Source of the DNA: Pseudomonadota bacterium
GTDB lineage: Bacteria > Pseudomonadota > Gammaproteobacteria > Burkholderiales > Burkholderiaceae
DNA: 29,172 bases
Direction of reading: 5' to 3'
Assembly: GCA_963205525.1 (NCBI GenBank)
Contig: CAUJJP010000080.1
Coordinates: 1-29,172 of the forward strand
Shown here: piece by piece, positions 17,486-23,656 of the stretch
How positions within the stretch are numbered: the stretch's first letter is position 1
How the letters are laid out: the number at the start of each line of letters is the position of its first letter
The notes under the pieces: model-generated
Seen by the model: the letters and a program-made list of their open reading frames with translations, nothing else
What the model was told of the DNA's origin: nothing
Database searches by the model: none
Translations under genes and position numbers: made by a program

Positions 17486-18208
17486 ATGACCGAAGAACTG
17501 TTCCGCGAAGACGCCAGCCTGCTCGAATGCCGGGCCCGCGTGCTGACGGTCGACGAGCTGGGCATCGTGCTCGACCGCACGGTGTTCTATCCGCAGGGCG
17601 GCGGTCAGGCCGGCGATGCCGGCGTGCTGATCGCGGACGATGGGCGCCGGGTGGCGATCGAGGACACGCGCAAGCATCCGCTGCAGGCCGGCGTCATCGC
17701 GCACCGGCCGGTCGCCGACGCCGATCTGAGCTGGCTGCAGCCCGGGGTCGAACTGAGCGCGCGCATCGACAACACGCGTCGGCGTGCCCACATGCGCTTT
17801 CACACCGCCACCCACTTGCTGTGCGCGCTGGTGCCGCATCCGGTGGACGGCTGCTCGATAAGCGCCGGATCGGCACGGCTGGACTTCCACATGACCGAGC
17901 CGCTGGACAAGCAGGCCTTGAGCGAAGGGCTGGCGCGCCTGGTGGCGGCGGCGCGCCCGGTGCGCCAGCGCTGGATCAGCGAGGCCGAGCTGGACGCCAA
18001 CCCGCAGCTGGTGCGCAGCATGAGCGTGCAGCCGCCGCGCGGTCAGGGCCGCATCCGGGTGATAGAGATCGAGGGCGTGGACCTGCAGCCCTGCGGCGGC
18101 ACCCATGTGGGCAACAGCGCCGAGGTGGGCGCGGTGGTGGTGACGAAGATCGAGAAGAAGAGCGCCGCCACGCGCCGGGTCGTGCTGGGGTTCGCCGACC
18201 CGGCCTGA
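17486..18208 (+). CDS. alaX: Alanyl-tRNA editing protein AlaX
   Basis: This 240-aa free-standing trans-editing enzyme hydrolyses wrongly charged tRNA(Ala), classically Ser- or Gly-tRNA(Ala). It has both zinc motifs of the AlaRS editing domain: H106-x3-H110 (HTATHLL) and C203-x3-H207 (CGGTH). It also has the N-terminal FYPQGGGQAGD (35-44) shared with AlaRS. Length fits the AlaX group that keeps an N-terminal beta-barrel piece and lacks aminoacylation and C-Ala domains. It is the last gene of the EamA-aminotransferase-VOC unit and converges on cytochrome c'. Its presence in an amino-acid transport/transamination operon is notable, because it protects translation from a mischarging amino acid. 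Confidence 0.94.
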   Translation: MTEELFREDASLLECRARVLTVDELGIVLDRTVFYPQGGGQAGDAGVLIADDGRRVAIEDTRKHPLQAGVIAHRPVADADLSWLQPGVELSARIDNTRRRAHMRFHTATHLLCALVPHPVDGCSISAGSARLDFHMTEPLDKQALSEGLARLVAAARPVRQRWISEAELDANPQLVRSMSVQPPRGQGRIRVIEIEGVDLQPCGGTHVGNSAEVGAVVVTKIEKKSAATRRVVLGFADPA

Positions 18209-18219
18209 AGCCAGGCTGC

Positions 18220-18264
18220 GACCGGGCCGGGACCGGGCCGGGGCTGCACCCGACCCCGGGGTGC
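18220..18264. terminator. Tandem repeat and weak hairpin between alaX and cytochrome c'
   Basis: GACCGGGCCGG is repeated in tandem (18220-18230, 18231-18241). It is followed by a 6-bp stem (18246-18251 with 18259-18264) around a 7-nt loop. The position between convergent stops suits a bidirectional terminator, but the stem is short and there is no T-run. Confidence 0.3.
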
Positions 18265-18270
18265 GTCCGC

Positions 18271-18729
18271 TTACTTGGACCGGAAGTCGTCGTGGCAGCC
18301 CTTGCAGGCGCCGCCGGTGGGGCCGAAGGCGTCCTTCACTTTGTCCAGGCTGCCGGTCTTGACGGCGACGTCGAGCTTGGCCATGGCCTCGAACATCTTG
18401 TCCTCCGCGGCCTTGAAGTCGGCGCTCTGGCTCCACACGCCGGCCTTGGCGCGCGTGTGGCCGCCCTTGTCGCTGCCGGCCACGAAGGCGGTGAAGGGCA
18501 GCTTGTGGACGGCACCGATCACCGCCATGTCGGCGGCTGCGGCCTGGGCGTCCCACGGCGCCTTGCCCTGCACCATGGCGCCGATGCGGCCGAAGTGCGT
18601 GCCCATGAGGGTGAAGGCGGACTGGCGGTACTTGATCGCGTCCTCCGGCTTCTGGAACTGGGCGGCGGCGGGCAGGGCGCTCAGGCAGGCGAGGGCGCAC
18701 AGTGCGGCGGCAGCGACATGGCTCTTCAT
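18271..18729 (-). CDS. Cytochrome c' (periplasmic)
   Basis: This 152-aa exported c-type cytochrome has a signal peptide at residues 1-23 (LSALPAAA before QFQKPEDAI). A single haem site CKGCH (142-146) lies near the C-terminus, the hallmark of the class II four-helix-bundle cytochrome c'. The start of the mature chain, KPEDAIKYRQSAFTLMG, is the typical helix A with a conserved Arg and a Leu/Met facing the open haem face. Family members bind NO and CO and are linked to nitric oxide tolerance. An AAAGGAG ribosome site precedes the ATG by 8 nt. The gene is divergent from a cytochrome b561 gene that may be its electron partner. The stop is TAA. Confidence 0.95.
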   Translation of the reverse strand: MKSHVAAAALCALACLSALPAAAQFQKPEDAIKYRQSAFTLMGTHFGRIGAMVQGKAPWDAQAAAADMAVIGAVHKLPFTAFVAGSDKGGHTRAKAGVWSQSADFKAAEDKMFEAMAKLDVAVKTGSLDKVKDAFGPTGGACKGCHDDFRSK

Positions 18730-18807
18730 GGGCAGAACTCCTTTGGGGGTGAGAGGCAGGGGATGTCCCGCGCGCGGCGCCCCCGGCCAGCGCGGGGGCG
18801 CAAGCCT

Positions 18808-18823
18808 AACCGCGGTCGCGGTT
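18808..18823. promoter_or_regulatory. 16-bp palindrome between the cytochrome genes
   Basis: AACCGCG-GT-CGCGGTT has seven-base arms and a 2-bp centre, in the 157-bp divergent region. On the minus strand it directly precedes TAGGCT (18807-18802), a possible -10 for cytochrome c', so a bound protein would cover the promoter spacer. It does not resemble NsrR, NorR or FNR consensus sites. The regulator is unknown. Confidence 0.4.
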
Positions 18824-18886
18824 TTCTGCACGGGAAGGCGCGAACGGTTATGGTTGCGATCACGCTTCACTCCCGACCCGCGCACC

Positions 18887-19552
18887 ATGAGCGAGCCCCT
18901 GCAGACGATACGCGTGTGGGACCTGCCCACGCGGGCCTTCCACTGGCTGCTGGTGGCCTGCCTGGTCGGCAGCATCGTCAGCGTGAAGGCGGGCGCGATG
19001 ACGCAGCACCTGTGGTTCGGATCGGCGGTGCTGGCGCTGCTCGTGTTCCGCCTCCTGTGGGGGCTGGTGGGCGGCCGCTGGTCGCGCTTCGCGAGCTTTC
19101 TCTACGGCCCGGCGGCCATCCTGCGCCACTGGCGCGACGCCCCGCAGGCCGGCGACCGCTTCGAGGTCGGCCACAACCCGCTGGGCGCGTTGTCGGTGTT
19201 CGCGATGCTGGCCGTGCTGGCGCTGCAGGTCGCCACCGGACTCGTGGGTGACGACGAGATCGCCTTCGTCGGCCCGCTGAACCAGTTCGTGTCCACCGAC
19301 ACCGGGCTGGCGGCGACGAGCTGGCACCGGGGCTGGGGCAAGGCCTTGCTGCTGGCGCTGATCGGCCTGCACCTGCTGGCGATCGTCTACTACCGTTGGC
19401 GCGGCAAGGCGCTGACGCTGCCCATGCTGCTGGGCGACAAGACGCTGCCCGCGGGCACACCGGCGCGCGCCGACGGCCTGCGCCAGCGCCTGCTGGCACT
19501 GGCGCTGGCGGCCGTGTGCGCCACCGGGGCCTGGCTGCTGGCCCGGCTCTGA
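18887..19552 (+). CDS. Cytochrome b561-family membrane protein
   Basis: This 221-aa inner-membrane di-haem cytochrome b belongs to the bacterial b561 / hydrogenase-type b family. The N-terminus VWDLPTRAFHWLLVACLVGS is diagnostic, with H19 in the first helix. Further candidate haem ligands are H41, H96, H147 and H162 in four hydrophobic helices. A fifth hydrophobic helix ends the chain (LLALALAAVCATGAWLLARL). Such proteins pass electrons between quinol and periplasmic cytochromes. Divergence from cytochrome c' supports that role here and is a pairing seen in other proteobacteria. ATG 18887 is the natural start. No ribosome site is obvious. Confidence 0.9.
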   Translation: MSEPLQTIRVWDLPTRAFHWLLVACLVGSIVSVKAGAMTQHLWFGSAVLALLVFRLLWGLVGGRWSRFASFLYGPAAILRHWRDAPQAGDRFEVGHNPLGALSVFAMLAVLALQVATGLVGDDEIAFVGPLNQFVSTDTGLAATSWHRGWGKALLLALIGLHLLAIVYYRWRGKALTLPMLLGDKTLPAGTPARADGLRQRLLALALAAVCATGAWLLARL

Positions 19553-19593
19553 AGGCGACCCGCAGCCTGCTGCCGGACCTGGCCGCGCCTGCA

Positions 19594-19632
19594 CCCCACG
19601 CTGTGCCCCACGCTGCGGGCGCGGGCTAGACT
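19594..19632 (+). promoter_or_regulatory. 12-bp tandem repeat and possible -10 before the GNAT gene
   Basis: CCCCACGCTGTG (19594-19605) is followed directly by CCCCACGCTGCG (19606-19617). TAGACT at 19627-19632 is a plausible -10, 15 nt before the GNAT ATG, which would give a very short leader. No -35 is clear. Confidence 0.35.
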
Positions 19633-19647
19633 CCGGTGCCACTGCCA

Positions 19648-20160
19648 ATGGACCCGCCGCAGATCACCCTCGTCGAACCGGACACGCCGGCCCTGCTGGA
19701 CGCGGCGCGCGAGCTGTTCCGCGAGTACGCCGCCTCGCTGCCGGTGGACCTTGGATTCCAGGGCTTCGAGCAGGAACTGGACGGCCTGCCCGGCGACTAC
19801 GCGCCGCCGCAGGGGCTGCTGCTGCTGGCCTTCGTCGACGGCGCGCTCGCCGGCTGCGGCGCGCTGCGCCCGCTGCCCGACAGCGACCACCACGACGCCT
19901 GCGAGATGAAGCGCCTGTACGTGCGGCGCGCGTTCCGGCGCTTCGGCATCGGCCGCGTGCTGGCGCAGGCGCTGCTGGACCGCGCCACCGCGATCGGCCA
20001 CGCCTCCATGCTGCTGGACACGCTGGACGAGATGGAGGCCGCGCGCGGCCTCTACGAGTCGCTGGGTTTCGTCGAGATTCCCCCCTACTACTTCAACCCG
20101 CTCCCGGGCGCACACTACCTGAAGGTCGACCTGACCCACACCACCGGAGCTTTGCGATGA
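19648..20160 (+). CDS. GNAT-family N-acetyltransferase
   Basis: This 170-aa cytoplasmic acetyl-CoA-dependent acetyltransferase has the GNAT order: a first helix region (DAARELFREYAASLP), a central strand LLLAFVDGALAGCGALRPL, and then motif A, CEMKRLYVRRAFRRFGIGRVLAQALLD. In motif A, R-R-F-G-I-G forms the pyrophosphate-binding loop. GLYESLGFVEIPPYYFNP is the usual motif B end. This sub-branch acetylates small amines, amino acids or peptide N-termini, and its substrate is unknown. ATG 19648 is chosen over GTG 19636. The stop overlaps the next ATG (ATGA at 20157-20160), so it is translationally coupled to the HpcH/HpaI aldolase gene. Confidence 0.88.
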   Translation: MDPPQITLVEPDTPALLDAARELFREYAASLPVDLGFQGFEQELDGLPGDYAPPQGLLLLAFVDGALAGCGALRPLPDSDHHDACEMKRLYVRRAFRRFGIGRVLAQALLDRATAIGHASMLLDTLDEMEAARGLYESLGFVEIPPYYFNPLPGAHYLKVDLTHTTGALR

Positions 20161-20978
20161 ATCCCTTCCACCAGCTGCTGATGTCCAGCGGCAGCCACCC
20201 GCCGATCGGTACCTGGATCATGTCCGGCAGTGCGCTGGTGGCCGAGGCGCTGGGCTGCGCCGGCTTCGACTGGGGCGTGGTCGACATGGAGCACAGCCCG
20301 CTGGACCTGGGCGACGTGGTGCACATGCTGCAGGCGATAGGCAACACCAAGATGGTGCCGGTGGTGCGCGTGCCCTGGAACGACGCCGTGGTCGTCAAGC
20401 GCGTGCTCGACGCCGGTGCGACGACGGTGCTGTTCCCCTTCGTCCAGCGCGCGGAAGAAGCCGCGGCCGCGGTCGCCGCCACCCGCTACCCGCCGCAGGG
20501 CATACGCGGCATGGCGGGCATGAGCCGCGCCACCCGCTTCGGCACCCGCAGCGACTACGTGCGCCAGGCCAACAGCGAGATCGGCGTCATCGTCCAGCTC
20601 GAGACCGCCGAGGCGCTGGACCGCATCGACGAGATCGCCGCCGTGCCGGGGGTGCAGGCGCTGTTCGTCGGCCCCTCCGATCTCGCGGCTTCCATGGGCC
20701 TGATCGGCCAGCCGCTGCATCCCTCGGTGATGGAGCGCATGGCGCGTGCCGCCGACCGCGCGGCGACGCTGGGCAAGCCCATAGGCACGCTGGCGATGAA
20801 CGCCACGGCACTGGTCCAGTACCGCGCGCTGGGCTATGGGTTCGTCGCCCTCGGTGCCGATCTGGGGCTGCTGATGCAGGGATCGCAGGCGGCGCTGCAG
20901 GCGCTGCGCGCGCCGCAGGACGAGGCCCACGTGCACACCCTGAGCCGCGGCACCCTGACCAGCGGCAACGCCTACTGA
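20157..20978 (+). CDS. HpcH/HpaI-family class II pyruvate aldolase
   Basis: This 273-aa cytoplasmic TIM-barrel aldolase cleaves 2-oxo-4-hydroxy acids to pyruvate and an aldehyde with a divalent metal. The known HpaI active-site residues are all present: H46 (VVDMEHSPLD), R71 (VVRVPWND), metal ligands E149 (VQLETAEA) and D175 (VGPSDLAASMG), and the phosphate/pyruvate loop GIRGMAG. Relatives act in 4-hydroxyphenylacetate, glucarate (GarL) and 2-keto-3-deoxy-L-rhamnonate degradation. No other gene of these routes is here, so the substrate is open. An aldose-1-epimerase-like gene 8 bp downstream hints at a sugar-acid substrate. It is coupled by a 4-bp overlap to the GNAT gene. Confidence 0.92.
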   Translation: MNPFHQLLMSSGSHPPIGTWIMSGSALVAEALGCAGFDWGVVDMEHSPLDLGDVVHMLQAIGNTKMVPVVRVPWNDAVVVKRVLDAGATTVLFPFVQRAEEAAAAVAATRYPPQGIRGMAGMSRATRFGTRSDYVRQANSEIGVIVQLETAEALDRIDEIAAVPGVQALFVGPSDLAASMGLIGQPLHPSVMERMARAADRAATLGKPIGTLAMNATALVQYRALGYGFVALGADLGLLMQGSQAALQALRAPQDEAHVHTLSRGTLTSGNAY

Positions 20979-20986
20979 GCGCCGCG

Positions 20987-21841
20987 ATGGGTGTCGACGC
21001 CGGAATCGAACTGAGGCGCGGGCCGCTGCGGCTGGCGCTGCGGCCGGACCTCGGCGGCTGCATCGCCGGCCTGTGGCTGGACGAGCTGCCGGTGCTGCGC
21101 AGCAGCGAACCGCCCGCGCTGGCGGGCGCGCGCCAGTCCGGCTGCTACCCGCTGCTGCCTTACTCCAACCGCCTGGGCTACCGGCGCTTTCGCTGGCAGG
21201 GGCGCGAGTACACGACCCAGCCCAACTTCGACGCCAGCGCACACTCGGTGCACGGTGTCGGCTGGCAGCGGCCGTGGAGCGTCGAGTCGCTGCGCGCCGA
21301 CGACGCGGTGCTCGCGCTGCAGCACGCGGGCGATGCCGACTGGCCCTTCCCCTTCGCGGCGCGCCAGGTGCTCTCGCTCAGCGACGAGGGGCTCAACCTC
21401 GGGCTGTCCATCACCAACACCGGCGCCGCGCCGGCGCCTTTCGGCCTCGGCTGGCACCCCTACTTCCCGAAGCGCCAGCGCAGCCGGCTGCACATCGAGC
21501 TCACTGATCGCTGGGACCCGGACGACGCCGGCCTGCCGACCCGCCGCGTCGCCCAGTCGGGCATAGACGGCGACGTCGCGCACCTGGACTACGACCACTG
21601 CTTCGAAGGCTTTGGCGGCAGCGCGCGCGTGCGCGACGAGCGGCTGGTGCTGCGGCTGAGTGCGTCGCTGAGCTACCTGGTGGTCTACACGCCGCCGCTG
21701 AAGGACTATTTCTGCGTCGAGCCGGTCAGCCACGTCAGCAACGCCATCCACATGGCCGAGCCGGCGAAGGCCGGGCTGCGCAGCCTGATGCCGGGCGAGC
21801 ACATGGACGCCTGGTTCAAGATCGCGATCGGCCGGCCATGA
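20987..21841 (+). CDS. Aldose 1-epimerase (GalM-like)
   Basis: This 284-aa protein of the galactose mutarotase-like fold interconverts alpha and beta anomers of a sugar or sugar phosphate. It shows SGCYPLLPYSNRLGYRRFRW (51-70, the NR motif), H86 and H89 (HSVHGVGWQRPW), GLGWHPYFPK with the second catalytic His, and CVEPVSHVSNAIH near the C-terminus with the likely catalytic Glu. It is slightly shorter than E. coli GalM (346 aa), like many proteobacterial mutarotase homologues. It starts 8 bp after the aldolase stop, so they are probably co-transcribed. The substrate sugar is unknown. The end of the gene repeats GATCGCGA on both sides of the stop. Confidence 0.9.
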   Translation: MGVDAGIELRRGPLRLALRPDLGGCIAGLWLDELPVLRSSEPPALAGARQSGCYPLLPYSNRLGYRRFRWQGREYTTQPNFDASAHSVHGVGWQRPWSVESLRADDAVLALQHAGDADWPFPFAARQVLSLSDEGLNLGLSITNTGAAPAPFGLGWHPYFPKRQRSRLHIELTDRWDPDDAGLPTRRVAQSGIDGDVAHLDYDHCFEGFGGSARVRDERLVLRLSASLSYLVVYTPPLKDYFCVEPVSHVSNAIHMAEPAKAGLRSLMPGEHMDAWFKIAIGRP

Positions 21842-21878
21842 TCGCGACCCTGCAGCAACCGCAAGCGGCCCGGTGAGC

Positions 21879-23501
21879 ATGGGCGGCGGTGCGCGCTTGC
21901 TCCAAGGCGCGCCGCTGGACCGCGCCCAGCTGTGGGCGCGACTGCGTGCCAGCGCGGCCTTCGACCTCGTCGTCGTCGGCGGCGGCGCCACCGGCTGCGG
22001 GTTGGCGCTGGACGCCGCGGCGCGCGGCTACACGGTCGCCCTGTTCGAGGCCGAGGACTTCGCCAAGGGCACCTCCTCGCGCGCCACCAAGCTGCTGCAC
22101 GGTGGCGTGCGCTACCTGGCGCAGGGCGACATCGGCCTCGTGCGCGAGGCACTGCACGAGCGCGCCGCGGTGCTGCGCAACGCGCCGCACCTGGCGAGCC
22201 GGCTGCCCTTCGTGATGCCCTCCTACCACTGGTGGGAGCGCGGCTTCTACGGCGCCGGCTTGAAGGCCTACGACCTGCTGGCCGGCGCGCGCTCGCTGGG
22301 CGACACCGAGTTTCTGTCGGCGGCGCGCACGCAGGCGCTGCTGCCCAATGTGCGCGCCAGCGGCCTGGCCGGCGGCGTGCGCTACTGGGACGCGCAGTTC
22401 GACGACGCCCGGCTGGCGCTCACGCTGGCGCGCACCGCGGCCGCACACGGCGCGCTGGTGCTCAACCACGCACCGGTGACGGCGCTGCTGCACGAACAGG
22501 GCCGGCTGCACGGCGTCGTCGTCGCCGCCCCCGACGGCGCGTTGCCGGTGCGCGGGCGCTGCGTCGTCAACGCCACCGGCGTCTGGGTCGACGGCCTGCG
22601 CGAGATGGACCGCGAGGCCGGCGCCCCGCGTCGACCGCCGCTGGTGGCGCCCAGCCAGGGCGTGCACCTGGTGGTCGACCGCAGCTTCTGGCCCGGCGCG
22701 CATGCGCTGCTGGTGCCGCGCACGCGCGACGGCCGCGTCCTGTTCGCCGTGCCCTGGCTGGGGCGCACCATCCTCGGCACCACCGATACCCCGCGCGACG
22801 CGGTCGAGCACGATCCGCGGCCGCTGCCGGCCGAGCTCGACTTCATCCTCGGCGAGGCGGCGCGCTACCTGGCGCGGCCTCCGACGCGCGCCGACGTGCG
22901 CTCGGTCTGGGTCGGCATGCGGCCGCTGGTCAGGCCCGTGGCGGAGGAGGGTGCCGATACCAAGGCCTTGTCGCGCGAGCACACGGTGCTCGTCGCACGC
23001 TCCGGCCTGGTCAGCGTCACCGGCGGCAAATGGACCACCTATCGGACGATGGCCGAGGACGTGCTCACGCGCTGCATGGCGCGCGGGCTGCTGCCGCCGC
23101 GCCCGAGCGGGGTGACGGCCACGCTGGCGCTGCTGGGCGCCACGGCGGCGGGCGCGCGCAGCCTGATGGAGGCGCCGGGGGTTCACCTGTACGGCAGCGA
23201 AGCGGCGACGCTGGCCGCCCTGCCCGGGGCCGAGCACTGGCTGTGGCACGACCGCGAGAGCGCTGCGCCGGCGCTGAGCGAGGCGATGGTGCGCTTCGCG
23301 GCCCGCTTCGAGCTCGCCGCCAGCGTCGAGGACGTGCTCGCCAGGCGCTGCCGGCTGCTGTTCCTGGACGCCGCGGAGGCACTTCGCCAGGCCGATGCGG
23401 TGGCCGCGATCCTGGCCGAGGAGCTCGGCCCCGGCTTCGACGCCGCCGCTTCCAGCGCCGCCTTTCGGGCGCTGGCGCGGCGCTACGCCGAACTGCCCTG
23501 A
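21879..23501 (+). CDS. glpD: Aerobic glycerol-3-phosphate dehydrogenase (FAD)
   Basis: This 540-aa membrane-associated flavoprotein oxidises sn-glycerol 3-phosphate to dihydroxyacetone phosphate and feeds electrons to quinone. The FAD dinucleotide fold is at 29-59 (DLVVVGGGATGCGLALDAAA). It is followed by the family signature GTSSRATKLLHGGVRYL (64-80) and later GGVRYWDAQFDDARL, NATGVWVD, FAVPWLGRTILGTTDTP and VTGGKWTTYRTMAED. The C-terminal helical DAO_C region is complete. Start is ATG 21879; GTG 21873 is equally close. No glpF, glpK or glpR is in view, which is unusual for a glpD locus. It lies 37 bp after the epimerase gene and may be read through with it. Confidence 0.93.
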   Translation: MGGGARLLQGAPLDRAQLWARLRASAAFDLVVVGGGATGCGLALDAAARGYTVALFEAEDFAKGTSSRATKLLHGGVRYLAQGDIGLVREALHERAAVLRNAPHLASRLPFVMPSYHWWERGFYGAGLKAYDLLAGARSLGDTEFLSAARTQALLPNVRASGLAGGVRYWDAQFDDARLALTLARTAAAHGALVLNHAPVTALLHEQGRLHGVVVAAPDGALPVRGRCVVNATGVWVDGLREMDREAGAPRRPPLVAPSQGVHLVVDRSFWPGAHALLVPRTRDGRVLFAVPWLGRTILGTTDTPRDAVEHDPRPLPAELDFILGEAARYLARPPTRADVRSVWVGMRPLVRPVAEEGADTKALSREHTVLVARSGLVSVTGGKWTTYRTMAEDVLTRCMARGLLPPRPSGVTATLALLGATAAGARSLMEAPGVHLYGSEAATLAALPGAEHWLWHDRESAAPALSEAMVRFAARFELAASVEDVLARRCRLLFLDAAEALRQADAVAAILAEELGPGFDAAASSAAFRALARRYAELP

Positions 23502-23540
23502 GGGCCCCCAGGACCGGGCTGCGCCCAGCCCGCCCCCCGT

Positions 23541-23590
23541 GGGGGTCAAGGAAACTTGGGACGGCCCGGCGTTTCCTTGAGAGCGCCCCC
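23541..23590. repeat. Structured intergenic element, possible bidirectional terminator
   Basis: A perfect 10-bp stem TCAAGGAAAC (23546-23555) / GTTTCCTTGA (23571-23580) encloses 15 nt. It is extended by GGGGG (23541-23545) pairing with CCCCC (23586-23590) across a 5-nt bulge. A competing CCCCC-GT-GGGGG hairpin overlaps its left edge. The element lies between the convergent glpD and dsbD stops. Its low local GC against the genome suggests a dispersed repeat or a terminator. Confidence 0.5.
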
Positions 23591-23610
23591 GGTGGCTGCC
23601 GCACGCTTCG

Positions 23611-23636
23611 CGGCGCACTGTGGCGGCGCACTGTGG
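23611..23636. repeat. 13-bp tandem duplication
   Basis: CGGCGCACTGTGG occurs twice in direct succession (23611-23623, 23624-23636), followed by a partial copy. It is non-coding and lies 20 bp from the dsbD stop. Confidence 0.85.
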
Positions 23637-23656
23637 CGGCGCTGCGCAATGCACTG

